A program made the position numbers and the translations under genes. A stretch of DNA of 58,798 nt, from the NCBI RefSeq assembly GCF_000154845.1, contig NZ_DS981478.1, forward strand, positions 1 through 58,798, written 5' to 3'. The notes under the pieces are model-generated. The model was not told the origin of the DNA, searched no databases, and saw only the letters and a list, made by a program, of their open reading frames with translations. Source of the DNA: Phocaeicola coprocola DSM 17136 (GTDB lineage: Bacteria > Bacteroidota > Bacteroidia > Bacteroidales > Bacteroidaceae). Below are positions 24,412-33,497 of this stretch, piece after piece. Position 1 is the first letter of the stretch, and the number at the start of each line of letters is the position of its first letter.

Positions 24412-24726
24412 ATGTATCGCAAGTGTATCGGATCAGACCCCACGGCGGCGCGTTTGGACTTCGCGCTGTACGAGGTGGCGGGCGAGTGGGAAAGCCGCTC
24501 GGGTTCTCCCCGGGTTCGCATCTACCGCAACCCGGGACGCCGGGGCGGCGGTTTTTACGTGGAGGTGTCCTACAAGGACGGGACACGCTTCTCCCGTCCC
24601 GTGAGGAAGTATTGGGGAGGTATCCGTTACTTCGACCTCTACGGGTATGTCGCCCTGGCCTACGATGCGGGGCGCGAGGTGCTCCAGCTCTCCGCCTACG
24701 GGGATTATTATCGGGCGTCGGAATGA
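24412..24726 (+). CDS. traH: DUF3876 protein TraH
   Basis: The 104-residue soluble protein has GEWESRSGSPRVRIYRN and RYFDLYGYVALAYDAGREVLQLSAYG, matching the DUF3876 family found between traG and traI in these operons. It is beta-rich with no membrane segment. Its role is unknown. It lies 14 bp after traG and 26 bp before traI. Confidence 0.72.
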   Translation: MYRKCIGSDPTAARLDFALYEVAGEWESRSGSPRVRIYRNPGRRGGGFYVEVSYKDGTRFSRPVRKYWGGIRYFDLYGYVALAYDAGREVLQLSAYGDYYRASE

Positions 24727-24752
24727 CCGCCCAAGTATTCACGAATTAAATA

Positions 24753-25382
24753 ATGAAAAGGATGAAACGATTGATTTTAACGCTGTTCGTGGGGCTTCTT
24801 TGCTTCACGTACCAGGCAAAAGCGCAGTGGACGGTCATCGACCCGTCGAACCTCGTTCAGAACATCAAGAGCGCGGTTCAAAGCTCGACCACGGCGACCA
24901 ACATGGTCAAGTCGCTGCAAGAGAGTATCAAGATTTATAACCAGAGCAAGGCTTACTACGACGCCCTCAAATCGGTGCATAACATCATCAAGGATGCCCG
25001 GAAGGTGAAGCTGACGCTCGAAATGGTCAGCGAGATCACGGAAATCTACACCTCGGGATTCAACCGTATGGTTTCAGACCCGAACTTCACGGTGGACGAG
25101 CTGGCGGCGATCTCGGCGGGTTACGCCCGATTGCTGGAGGAGGGCGGTGCGCTGGTGGCGGAACTCAAGACGGTCATAACCGGCGGCAACGGCCTCTCGC
25201 TCTCGGACAAGGAGCGGATGGACGTGGTGGATCAGGTTTACACGAAGATGCTGGAGTACCGCAACCTCACGCGCTATTACACGCGCAAGACCATCTCCGT
25301 GTCCTTCATCCGCAGCCGCGAAAAGGGCGACGCGCACCGGGTGCTGGCACTTTACGGGAACCCGAACGACAGATATTGGTAA
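24753..25382 (+). CDS. traI: Conjugal transfer protein TraI (DUF4141)
   Basis: The 209-residue protein has a signal peptide (LILTLFVGLLCFTYQAKA) and a helical periplasmic body with SNLVQNIKSAVQSSTTATNMVKSLQ. This is the DUF4141 family, similar in layout to VirB5-like proteins. It lies 19 bp before traJ. The second methionine (residue 4) is an alternative start. Confidence 0.82.
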   Translation: MKRMKRLILTLFVGLLCFTYQAKAQWTVIDPSNLVQNIKSAVQSSTTATNMVKSLQESIKIYNQSKAYYDALKSVHNIIKDARKVKLTLEMVSEITEIYTSGFNRMVSDPNFTVDELAAISAGYARLLEEGGALVAELKTVITGGNGLSLSDKERMDVVDQVYTKMLEYRNLTRYYTRKTISVSFIRSREKGDAHRVLALYGNPNDRYW

Positions 25383-25401
25383 CCTGAAAACGGAGGCAGT
25401 C

Positions 25402-26451
25402 ATGGATTTCGACAATTTACACCAGGTTCTCCGGAACCTGTATCAGGAGATGATGCCGCTATGCGGCGACATGATCGGGGTGGCGAAAGGTATCGCCGGC
25501 CTGGGTGCGCTCTTTTACGTGGCTTACCGGGTATGGAAGGCACTGGCCAGCGCGGAGCCTATCGACGTGTTCCCGCTCCTGCGGCCTTTCGCCATCGGCT
25601 TGTGCGTGATGTTCTTTCCCACCGTGGTTCTGGGGACGATCAACGCCGTGATGTCGCCCGTGGTGCAGGGCACGCACGCCATACTGGAGGGGCAGACATT
25701 GGATTTGCAGGCATACCAGCAACAGAAGGACGATTTGGAAGCCGAGGCCCGCAGGCGCGAGGGCAAGGCTTGGTTAGTGGACGACGAGGTGTATGAACAA
25801 CGGCTTGCGGATATGGGTATCACGGACTTGGGCGAGATTATCAGCATGTGGGCCGAACGCACGTGGTACGACATCAAGGCCGGTTTCCGGCAGCTTGTCC
25901 GGGACTTCTTCGAGTTGTTGTTCAACGCCGCGGGGCTTACCATCGACACGCTGCGGACATTCTTTTTAGTCGTGCTGTCGATTCTGGGGCCCTTGTCGTT
26001 CGCCCTCTCCATTTACGACGGCTTCCACTCGACGCTCGCGAGCTGGATTTCCCGCTATATCAGCGTGTACCTTTGGCTTCCCATCGCCGACCTGTTCTCC
26101 GCGGTGCTGGCCAAGATCCAGACGTTGATGCTCCAGGCGGACGTCCTGGCCCTGCAAGACCCCAATTACATTCCCGACAGCGGCAGCGGTGTCTATATTA
26201 TCTTTTTGATTATAGGTATCATAGGCTATTTCACGATCCCCACCGTTGCCGAGTGGGTGATCCAGTCGGGCGGAGCCGGCGGGGCTATGGGCGGTATCAA
26301 CAAGGCCGGGGCATTCGCCACGGGTGTCGCTGGCGGTATCGCCGGCAACATGATCGGCCGCACGTTCGGGCGTCGCGGCGGTGGCCCGGCTTCGGGCAGT
26401 GCCCCCAACGGGCGCAACCTGGCAACACAAGGTAACAATAATCATTCATAA
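25402..26451 (+). CDS. traJ: Conjugal transfer protein TraJ
   Basis: The 349-residue polytopic membrane protein has helices around 23-40, 55-75, 190-215 and 270-290, and a glycine-rich basic tail (GRTFGRRGGGPASG). It resembles VirB6-like channel proteins and is the standard TraJ of Bacteroides conjugative transposons. It sits at the inner membrane with TraG and TraK. It is of normal length with no defects. Confidence 0.85.
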   Translation: MDFDNLHQVLRNLYQEMMPLCGDMIGVAKGIAGLGALFYVAYRVWKALASAEPIDVFPLLRPFAIGLCVMFFPTVVLGTINAVMSPVVQGTHAILEGQTLDLQAYQQQKDDLEAEARRREGKAWLVDDEVYEQRLADMGITDLGEIISMWAERTWYDIKAGFRQLVRDFFELLFNAAGLTIDTLRTFFLVVLSILGPLSFALSIYDGFHSTLASWISRYISVYLWLPIADLFSAVLAKIQTLMLQADVLALQDPNYIPDSGSGVYIIFLIIGIIGYFTIPTVAEWVIQSGGAGGAMGGINKAGAFATGVAGGIAGNMIGRTFGRRGGGPASGSAPNGRNLATQGNNNHS

Positions 26452-26462
26452 CAATTTGGACA

Positions 26463-27086
26463 ATGGAATTCAAGTCATTAAAAAACATCGAAACAAGTTT
26501 CAGGCAGATTCGGCTTTTCGGTATCGTGTTCCTCTGCCTGTGCGCGCTGGTATCCGTGTTCAGCGTGGTCGCGAGCTTCCGTTTCGCCGAAAAGCAGCGC
26601 GAGAAGATCTACGTCCTGGACGGGGGCAAGTCGCTGATGCTGGCGCTCTCGCAGGATTTGAGCCAGAACCGCCCCGTGGAGGCGCGCGAACATATCCGGC
26701 GTTTTCACGAGTTGTTCTTCACCCTCTCGCCCGACCGTGCGGCCATCGAGAGCAACATCAACCGCGCGCTGTTCCTGGTCGATAAGAGCGCCTTCGCCTA
26801 TTACCAGGACATGCAGGAGAAAGGTTACTACAACCGTGTGGTGTCGGGGAACATCAGCCAGCGTATCGAGGTGGACTCCGTGGTGTGCGACTTCAACGCC
26901 TATCCCTACCGGGCCATGACCTATGCCCGGCAAATGATTGTCCGCGAGAGCAACATCACCGAGCGTTCGCTGGTCACGCGCTGCGAGCTGATCAACTCGG
27001 GGCGTTCGGACAATAACCCGCAGGGTTTCATCATGGAGAAATTCGAGATTCTGGAGAACCGCGATTTACGTACATTAAAAAGATAA
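26463..27086 (+). CDS. traK: Conjugal transfer protein TraK
   Basis: The 207-residue protein starts MEFKSLKNIETSFRQIRLFGIVF, with one membrane segment at about 17-38 and a periplasmic domain. The N-terminal FKSLKNIETSFRQIR box is conserved in TraK, a VirB8-like protein that links the inner-membrane complex. It lies 11 bp after traJ and 4 bp before traL. Confidence 0.87.
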   Translation: MEFKSLKNIETSFRQIRLFGIVFLCLCALVSVFSVVASFRFAEKQREKIYVLDGGKSLMLALSQDLSQNRPVEAREHIRRFHELFFTLSPDRAAIESNINRALFLVDKSAFAYYQDMQEKGYYNRVVSGNISQRIEVDSVVCDFNAYPYRAMTYARQMIVRESNITERSLVTRCELINSGRSDNNPQGFIMEKFEILENRDLRTLKR

Positions 27087-27090
27087 GGCT

Positions 27091-27390
27091 ATGGCAAAGA
27101 AGAGAATAAAGGCTTTCGGGGAGTGGGTCGAAGACCACCTGCGCCGCGCTTGCGGGGCGCTCTCGCCCGATAAGCGGATTATCGTGATCCTCACGCTGCT
27201 CTTGTTCTTTTCCGTCTTGTCGCTCTACTTTACCGTGTCTTCCATCTACCGCTTCGGCAAGGGAGCCGGGGAACGGATGCAGATACGGCATATCGAGCGG
27301 CTGGAGCTGGAATTAAGACAACGGCAGGAGGCCGACAGTGTAAAACATCTAAAAGATTTCAATTATGACGACGAACGAAAAACAGAATAA
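27091..27390 (+). CDS. traL: Conjugal transfer protein TraL (DUF3989)
   Basis: The 99-residue protein has a basic N-terminus, a single membrane segment (IVILTLLLFFSVLSLYFTVSSIY) and a C-terminal coiled helix (HIERLELELRQRQEADS). The DUF3989 TraL family fits by size, layout and place. Its last 26 bases overlap traM. Confidence 0.82.
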   Translation: MAKKRIKAFGEWVEDHLRRACGALSPDKRIIVILTLLLFFSVLSLYFTVSSIYRFGKGAGERMQIRHIERLELELRQRQEADSVKHLKDFNYDDERKTE

Positions 27391-28645
27391 ACAGCCGGAG
27401 GCGGGGAAAAAGGAACTCACGCCCCGGCAGATACAGATGCGGAAGAAGATGGTGGTCTTCCCGCTCTTTTTCCTGGCCTTTGCCGGGTGCATGTGGCTGA
27501 TCTTCTCCCCCGGCGAAAAAGAACGGGAGGAGCCTTCGGCGGGTTTCAACACGGAGCTGCCGACCCCGGAATCGGAGGGTATCCTCTCGGACAAGCGTGA
27601 TGCCTACGTGCAGGAGGAGATGCGGCGCAGGGAGCGGGAAAAGATGCGCTCCTTGCAGGATTTCGCGTTCGGGATGGAGGACGAGGAGGAAGAGCCCGTC
27701 ATGCCCGCTGCCGTGCCGGATAAGTCTTCCGGCCCTGCCGGCGGTTCGTCGGGAGCTTTCCGGACTTCCCGTGCCGCCTATGCCGACATCAACCGCCAGT
27801 TAGGCAGTTTCTACGAGGAGACCGCCGGTGAAACGGGGGAAGAGCGCGAGATGCAGGCCCGCATCGAGGAACTGGAACGCCGCCTGGAAGAACAGCAGGC
27901 GCAGAAAACGGCCCAGGAGGAGCAGGTGGCGCTGCTGGAGAAGTCCTACGAGATCGCCGCCCGCTACATGAACGGCGGTCAGGCCCCTGAAGCCCCGCGT
28001 CAGAAAGCCTCCGTTTCCGGCAAGGCTTCCGTGCAGCCCGTGCGCCAGGTGCGCCGTAACATCGTGTCGCTGCTTGCCGCCCCGCTGCCCGATTCGGTCT
28101 TCGCCCGTGAGTTCGTCAAGCCCCGGAACTGGGGTTTCAACACGGTGGGGAGCGACCTTCGCGAGCCCGAGCGCAACAGTATCCGTGCCGCCGTGCAGCA
28201 AACCGTGACGCTCACCGATGGCGGGGAGGTTACTTTCCGGCTGCTGGAACCGATGATGGCGGGAGATCTGCTCATCCCCTCGGGTACGCCCGTAACGGGG
28301 GCGGCGAGGATCAACGGTGAACGGCTGACGGTCAAGGTCAGCGCTGTCCAGCACGGCGGGGCGGTCGTTCCGGTCGATCTGTCGGTCTATGACACGAACG
28401 GCAACGAGGGTATTCCCGTGCCGGGGTCGGAAGAACTCAATGCCGTGAAGGAGATCGCCGCCAATATGGGCGCGGGCATGGGCAGCAGTATCACGATCAC
28501 GGACGATGCCGGTTCGCAACTGCTCTCCGACCTGGGGCGCAGCGCCATCCAGGGCGTGTCGCAATACGTGAGCAAGAAGATGCGCTCGGTCAAGGTCACG
28601 CTCAAGGCCGGTTACAGCGTCCTGCTGCTCCCGCCCCTTCAATAA
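27365..28645 (+). CDS. traM: Conjugal transfer protein TraM
   Basis: The 426-residue protein has a cytoplasmic N-terminus, one membrane segment (MVVFPLFFLAFAGCMWLIF), a coiled-coil (EEREMQARIEELERRLEEQQAQ) and a C-terminal domain starting GFNTVGSDLREPERNSIRA with LIPSGTPVTGAARI. It is a VirB10-like protein that spans the periplasm and contacts TraN. The start overlaps traL, as in related operons. Confidence 0.88.
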   Translation: MTTNEKQNKQPEAGKKELTPRQIQMRKKMVVFPLFFLAFAGCMWLIFSPGEKEREEPSAGFNTELPTPESEGILSDKRDAYVQEEMRRREREKMRSLQDFAFGMEDEEEEPVMPAAVPDKSSGPAGGSSGAFRTSRAAYADINRQLGSFYEETAGETGEEREMQARIEELERRLEEQQAQKTAQEEQVALLEKSYEIAARYMNGGQAPEAPRQKASVSGKASVQPVRQVRRNIVSLLAAPLPDSVFAREFVKPRNWGFNTVGSDLREPERNSIRAAVQQTVTLTDGGEVTFRLLEPMMAGDLLIPSGTPVTGAARINGERLTVKVSAVQHGGAVVPVDLSVYDTNGNEGIPVPGSEELNAVKEIAANMGAGMGSSITITDDAGSQLLSDLGRSAIQGVSQYVSKKMRSVKVTLKAGYSVLLLPPLQ

Positions 28646-28717
28646 GGGTACAAACGACGTACTTCCGTACACCACTGAAAAAATCCATTTTTATCAACAA
28701 TCAAAAATTTATCGAGT

Positions 28718-29638
28718 ATGAAAAAGATTCTTCTGGCACTCGCTTTTATCGGGTGCATGTTCGCTGCCCACGCGCAGGAAAAGCCCTCCACGGGCGATTT
28801 GTACGACGGTCTTACCCGTCCGCTGACCTTCAACCGGGTTATCCCGCCCTACGCGCTGGAGGTGACGTTCAGCAAGACCGTTCATGTGATTTTCCCCTCG
28901 GCCATCCGTTACGTCGATCTGGGGTCTTCGGATCTTCTGGCGGCGAAAGCCGACGGCACGGAAAACGTGCTGCGTGTAAAGGCGGCCCTGCGTGATTTCT
29001 CGCGCGAGAGCAACCTTTCGGTCATTACCGAGGACGGGGCCTATTACAGCTTCAATGTCAAGTATGCCGACGAGCCGGTGAAACTGTCGGTCGAGATGGC
29101 GGACTTCCTGCATGACGGGGAGGCGGTAAACCGCCCCAATAACGCGCTGGACATCTATTTGCAGGAGTTGGGATGCGAATCTCCGCTGCTGGTCAAACTG
29201 ATCATGCAGTCCATTTACAAGAATGACCGCCGCGAGATCAAGCATATCGGTTGCAAGCGTTTCGGGGTACAATACCTCCTCAAAGGTATCTACGTGCATA
29301 ACGACCTGCTTTATTTCCACCTCCAACTGAAAAACTCCTCCAACGTGCCTTTCAACGTGGACTACCTGACGTTCAAGATTACGGACAAGAAGGTGGCCAA
29401 ACGCACGGCCATCCAGGAGCAGGTCGTATGGCCCGTGCGTGCGTACAACAACGTGCAGGTCATCGGCGGCAAGCGTACCGAGCGCATGGTCTTCACGCTC
29501 CCGAAGTTCACGCTGGCCGACGACAAGCAGCTGGTCGTGGAACTGCACGAGCAGCAAGGCGGGCGACACCAGACTTTCACGGTGGAGAATGCCGACCTGG
29601 TGCGCGCACGTGTTATCAACGAGTTAAAGGTAAAGTGA
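28718..29638 (+). CDS. traN: Conjugal transfer protein TraN (DUF4138)
   Basis: The 306-residue protein has a signal peptide (KKILLALAFIGCMFAAHAQ) and a beta-rich body with RPLTFNRVIPPYALEVTFSKTVHVIFPSAIRYVDLGS, the DUF4138 hallmark. It is thought to be the VirB9-like periplasmic or outer-membrane partner of TraM. It is intact and is followed by traO after 1 bp. Confidence 0.88.
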   Translation: MKKILLALAFIGCMFAAHAQEKPSTGDLYDGLTRPLTFNRVIPPYALEVTFSKTVHVIFPSAIRYVDLGSSDLLAAKADGTENVLRVKAALRDFSRESNLSVITEDGAYYSFNVKYADEPVKLSVEMADFLHDGEAVNRPNNALDIYLQELGCESPLLVKLIMQSIYKNDRREIKHIGCKRFGVQYLLKGIYVHNDLLYFHLQLKNSSNVPFNVDYLTFKITDKKVAKRTAIQEQVVWPVRAYNNVQVIGGKRTERMVFTLPKFTLADDKQLVVELHEQQGGRHQTFTVENADLVRARVINELKVK

Positions 29639-29639
29639 T

Positions 29640-30224
29640 ATGAAACGGGCGATATTCATTCTCACGCTGGGGTTATGCCTCCTCCTTTCGGACGGGGCGC
29701 ACGCCCAGCGTGCCCTGCCCGCCATGCGCGGGCTGGAAATACGGGGAGGCATGGCCGACGGCTTCTATACCCGGGACAGCCGCAGCGAAACGGGCTACTG
29801 GTTCGGGCTGGCCATGAGCCGCTACGCGAAGAATGCCGACAAGTGGGTGTTCGGCGCGGAGTTCCTGAACCGTTATTACCCCTACAAGTCGGAACGTATC
29901 CCGGTGGCGCAGTTCACGGCCGAGGGAGGTTACTATTACAAGTTCCTCGCCGACCCGTCCAGGACTTTTTTCTTCTACCTCGGCGGCTCGGCGCTGGCCG
30001 GTTACGAGAGCGTGAACCGGGGCGAGAGGCGGCTCTATGACGGCTCTACGCTCCGCCACCGCGACCGTTTCCTCTATGGCGGGGCCGTCACGCTGGAGGT
30101 CGATGCGTACCTGACCGACAGGATTATCCTCTCGCTGACGGGGCGTGAGCGTATCCTATGGGGCACTACAACGGGACATTTCCACGCGCAGTTCGGCCTG
30201 GGCGTGAAATTCATAATCCATTAA
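29640..30224 (+). CDS. traO: Conjugal transfer protein TraO
   Basis: The 194-residue protein has a signal peptide (AIFILTLGLCLLLSDGAHAQ) and alternating beta strands ending in a typical outer-membrane barrel terminus (HAQFGLGVKFIIH). It matches TraO, an outer-membrane protein of these systems. It starts 1 bp after the traN stop. Confidence 0.82.
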   Translation: MKRAIFILTLGLCLLLSDGAHAQRALPAMRGLEIRGGMADGFYTRDSRSETGYWFGLAMSRYAKNADKWVFGAEFLNRYYPYKSERIPVAQFTAEGGYYYKFLADPSRTFFFYLGGSALAGYESVNRGERRLYDGSTLRHRDRFLYGGAVTLEVDAYLTDRIILSLTGRERILWGTTTGHFHAQFGLGVKFIIH

Positions 30225-30237
30225 ACTTGCAAGCGAC

Positions 30238-30681
30238 ATGAAAAAGATGAAAAAGATATTGGCCCTGGCGGTCTGGATCGCCGCCCTGGGTCTTTTATGC
30301 GCATCCTGCGACAACGGGCTGGATATACAGCAGGCGTACACGTTCTCTCTGGAAACGATGCCCGTTCAGAAGCGAATCTCCGTTGGTGAAACCGCTGAAA
30401 TCCGCTGCACGCTCGTGCGGGAGGGGAGATATGACGGCGCGCGTTACACGATCCGCTATTTCCAGCCCGACGGGCGCGGTGAGTTGAGGATGGACGACGG
30501 TACGGTGTTCCTGCCCAACGACCGCTATCCGCTCGACCGTGAGGTGTTCCGCCTCTATTACACATCGCGCAGCGATGACCAGCAGACCATCGACGTCTAT
30601 GTCGAGGACAACACGGGTCAGGTCGTGAAGACCTCCTTCACGTTCCAGAGCGAGAACGGGACGGAGGAAACGGAACGATAA
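30238..30681 (+). CDS. traQ: Conjugal transfer lipoprotein TraQ (DUF3872)
   Basis: The 147-residue protein has a lipoprotein signal (ALAVWIAALGLLCASC) and a DUF3872 domain with KRISVGETAEIRCTLVREG and RYTIRYFQPDGRGEL. In related elements traP, a primase, lies between traO and traQ; here the two are only 13 bp apart and traP is absent. A strong terminator follows. Confidence 0.82.
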   Translation: MKKMKKILALAVWIAALGLLCASCDNGLDIQQAYTFSLETMPVQKRISVGETAEIRCTLVREGRYDGARYTIRYFQPDGRGELRMDDGTVFLPNDRYPLDREVFRLYYTSRSDDQQTIDVYVEDNTGQVVKTSFTFQSENGTEETER

Positions 30682-30703
30682 CGTAATATGTCTAACCAAG
30701 AGA

Positions 30704-30727
30704 AGCGCCCGTCACCCGGGCGCTTTC
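30704..30727 (+). terminator. Terminator of the tra operon
   Basis: AGCGCCCG (30704-30711) pairs with CGGGCGCT (30717-30724) around the loop TCACC, followed by TTTCC. It lies 23 bp after traQ and 20 bp before the DUF4116 gene. Confidence 0.7.
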
Positions 30728-30744
30728 CATAAATACTGAAAACC

Positions 30745-32697
30745 ATGACAGAGCAAGAGAGAATAGATATAGCCTATCTCGATACGGGGGTGTACGAGAA
30801 CCCGTGGCGCGAGAACCTTTTCGAGACGCTGCCCGAGGATCGGAAAACGGCGGAAGTCTGCCGTTTCGCCATCAAGAAATCGGCTTTCAACATCGAGTTC
30901 GTTCCCGAAGCGATGAAAACGCCGGAACTTTGTCTTGCCGCGGCCGGCCACCGGGGCGAAACACTGAAATTCGTCCCTGACCGTCTGAAGACACCGAAAA
31001 TGTGCCGTGCCGCCGTCGATAGCAACAGCTACGCGCTGTATTACGTTCCGGAGGGGTTGAAGACCCCCGAACTGTGCATGACGGCCGTGAAGCGCAACGG
31101 TCTGGTGCTGGAGGCCGTCCCCGGGGAATTGAGGACGCCGCAAATATGCCGTGCGGCGTTGAAAGCGGTGGACAGTGCCGATTACAAGATACTCCCTTAC
31201 ATTCCGTATCCCGATATATGCCTGGAAGGGCTGAAAAAATTCGGGATGTCGTTCGTGGACAAGTTCGAGATTTTCGCCTCCATTGCCCCGGAGGTCATGA
31301 CCGGGGAACTGGCCCTTCACGGCGTGGGGATGGACGCGTCCTGCCTTTCGCTCGTGCCGGTGGAACTGCGCACGGAGGCAGTCTGCCTGCGTGCCGTCAG
31401 CGGGGACGGCATCCTGCTCCATGAAGTGCCGGAGGAATTACGCACGGAACGGGTCTGCGAGGCCGCCGTGTCCTCGAACTACCTGGCACTGGAGTACGTT
31501 CCGAAACATCTGAAAACCGACCGTCTGTGCGGGATGGCGCTGGAGCGCGATCCCCTGGCCATCCGCTTTTTCAACCCCGAACAGCTCACGCCGGAGGTCT
31601 GCAACCGGGCGTTGGCCCGTACCGACGACCTGCGTGTCCTCCGCTATATCCCCTTCGAGGAGATACACCTGAAAGTGTTGGGGTTCTATTGCACGAATTA
31701 CGATAAGACCTTCGATTTTTTGGAGAACATGAACCCCTGGTTCCTCACGCCGAGGGTGGCCCGGGAAATTTTCGCCCTGGAGCCGGAGCTGTTCTACAAC
31801 CTTCCCGACCACGCCAAGAACGAGGAGATGTGCCGCCGGGCCGTCTGGCACGACGGGAGCTACCTGCAATATGTCCCCGAGAAGTGGAAAACGCCGGAGT
31901 TGTGCATGGAGGCCATACGGCGCAGTCCCTATGCCATCGCCCACCTGCCCGAGAGCATGAAAAGCCCGGATCTATACATGAGCCTGGTGCGGGAGAACCC
32001 GCAAAACCTGAAAGGCGTCCCCCGCGAAGCCCGGACGCCGGAGATGAGCCGGGAGGCTTTCGAGCGTACCTACGGGAAGGACAAAACCGATTTCTCGGTT
32101 ATCAGCGCGTTGAGCGACCCCGCCCTGGTCTTGCAGGTGTTCCGCGAGCAGGACGACCCGCAGCAGATACACCGGTTGATGAGTGTCCTGCACCTGAACC
32201 GCCGGCTTGTAACGGAGGAGGTGGCGTTGGAGGCCGTTCGCAAGGATGCGGGGGTGCTGTACGACATTCCCCAGAGGGCCATCACGCCGCTCGTGGCCGA
32301 TACGGCCGTGCGGGGCGACCCGAGGATGATCCAGTGGGTTCCGAGGGAGCTTCGCACGGCGGATCTGTGCCTCTATGCCGAGGCCGCCCATCCCGAGTTG
32401 CGGGTTTACGTTCCCGACGAAATAGCAAAGGGACGTAATATCTACTCGTTCCACCGTCAGGTGGACGCGAAATTGCGGCAGCCGCTCGAATACGAACAAT
32501 ACAAGACCCTCTACTCGGGCGGCGCGGTGCGTGTGAACAACGTGTGGACGTCGGTTGCGGGTGAGATTGACTGCTGCGAGGTGCGTTACGACCGTAAGAC
32601 GGAGAAACTCAAACTGCGGATCGTCGAACCGCCCAGGGAGAAGAAGGCGCAGCCGAAGGTCGCGCCCCGCAAACCCGCCCGGGGGCCGAAATTGTAG
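30745..32697 (+). CDS. DUF4116 repeat protein
   Basis: The 650-residue soluble protein is almost wholly built of degenerate units of about 25 residues with the pattern TPELC..A....G..L..VP..L(K/R), for example TPELCLAAAGHRGETLKFVP and TPEVCNRALARTDDLRVLRY. I estimate near twenty units. This is the DUF4116 repeat, likely an alpha-helical solenoid. The last 50 residues are basic (EKKAQPKVAPRKPARGPK). It starts 20 bp after the tra terminator. No catalytic motif is seen; a binding or scaffold role is inferred. Confidence 0.75.
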   Translation: MTEQERIDIAYLDTGVYENPWRENLFETLPEDRKTAEVCRFAIKKSAFNIEFVPEAMKTPELCLAAAGHRGETLKFVPDRLKTPKMCRAAVDSNSYALYYVPEGLKTPELCMTAVKRNGLVLEAVPGELRTPQICRAALKAVDSADYKILPYIPYPDICLEGLKKFGMSFVDKFEIFASIAPEVMTGELALHGVGMDASCLSLVPVELRTEAVCLRAVSGDGILLHEVPEELRTERVCEAAVSSNYLALEYVPKHLKTDRLCGMALERDPLAIRFFNPEQLTPEVCNRALARTDDLRVLRYIPFEEIHLKVLGFYCTNYDKTFDFLENMNPWFLTPRVAREIFALEPELFYNLPDHAKNEEMCRRAVWHDGSYLQYVPEKWKTPELCMEAIRRSPYAIAHLPESMKSPDLYMSLVRENPQNLKGVPREARTPEMSREAFERTYGKDKTDFSVISALSDPALVLQVFREQDDPQQIHRLMSVLHLNRRLVTEEVALEAVRKDAGVLYDIPQRAITPLVADTAVRGDPRMIQWVPRELRTADLCLYAEAAHPELRVYVPDEIAKGRNIYSFHRQVDAKLRQPLEYEQYKTLYSGGAVRVNNVWTSVAGEIDCCEVRYDRKTEKLKLRIVEPPREKKAQPKVAPRKPARGPKL

Positions 32698-33058
32698 GAC
32701 GGCGGGTAGTTCTTTGGCAGGAAGGTTGTTAAAAATCGCACGTGTTGTCGCCGATACCCGAATGAAATCGTTATATTTGCAATCGAATCCTCCGGCGGCG
32801 TGCCGCCGGGCGATTTACATACGGAAGGAACACATTATGGTGGGGCATTGAAAACAGCCAAATTTTAATCCGCTCGCAAAATAATGGGTAGTTCTCTTCT
32901 TCATCGTCGTGTCTATATGCGTCAAGCGTATGCGATAGCGGCGTGGGGAGAAATTATCTATCGAGTGGATGGGTGCTTGGCTGTACCTCAATGCCGGTAT
33001 TTAACGTATTCTCACGCCTTTTTCGTATGGTATTTGTCTGAACCTAAAGAAAAGCGAT
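32698..33058 (+). promoter_or_regulatory. Non-coding leader with promoter and hairpin
   Basis: A -7 motif TATATTTG lies at 32772-32779, with no clear -33 box. A hairpin CCGGCGGC / GCCGCCGG (32792-32809) would sit at the very start of the transcript. An open frame at 32884-33081 is not convincing. The region leads into the gene at 33059. Confidence 0.45.
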
Positions 33059-33445
33059 ATGGAAACGAAATCGACAAATGAGGTAAAGGGTGATTACGAC
33101 CGGGTATCGGCGAGTGAATGCCTGGGGTCGCTAATCGAGTTGCACGGGATTGTCATGGAAGACGATCTGTTCGTCATTCCCGATGCGGATGGCACGGCAG
33201 TATTATACAATGACGGGAAGATACGTTTTGACGAGATCGCCGACATCGAGGTCGGCTCGGTGTTCGTGGGCATCCTGCTCCGCAACGGCTATCTGTTCTA
33301 CCTTTCCCGTACCGAACCGCTCAAGACGTGCATATACACGCATGGCGGGTGGGGTTCAATCTCTGAAATTTCTCCCCGTGGCATTGCCGGACATATCGGG
33401 CGTGAACTGCACGGGAAGCTGGGCGACCATACGGCGGTCGATTGA
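33059..33445 (+). CDS. Hypothetical protein
   Basis: The 128-residue soluble protein is acidic and beta-rich (ELHGIVMEDDLFVIPDADGTAVLYND, then GSVFVGILLRNGYLFYLSR) with a glycine-rich end (IYTHGGWGSISEISPRGIAGHIG). The family is not recognised. It is separated from the DUF4116 gene by a 361-bp leader with its own promoter motif, and it ends at a bidirectional terminator. It is likely an accessory gene of the element. Confidence 0.6.
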   Translation: METKSTNEVKGDYDRVSASECLGSLIELHGIVMEDDLFVIPDADGTAVLYNDGKIRFDEIADIEVGSVFVGILLRNGYLFYLSRTEPLKTCIYTHGGWGSISEISPRGIAGHIGRELHGKLGDHTAVD

Positions 33446-33452
33446 CGGGAAA

Positions 33453-33487
33453 CAAAAAATCGGACGGTTGTCGTCCGATTTTTTTCG
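33453..33487. terminator. Bidirectional terminator
   Basis: ATCGGACG (33459-33466) pairs with CGTCCGAT (33472-33479), flanked by an A-run on the left and a T-run on the right. It serves the rightward gene at 33059 and the leftward accessory operon ending at 33498. Confidence 0.85.
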
Positions 33488-33497
33488 CGTCGTATTT

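Noticed and set aside
32884..33081. 65-codon open frame before the gene at 33059
   Set aside because: It has no recognisable features, overlaps the next gene's start, and its composition looks random.
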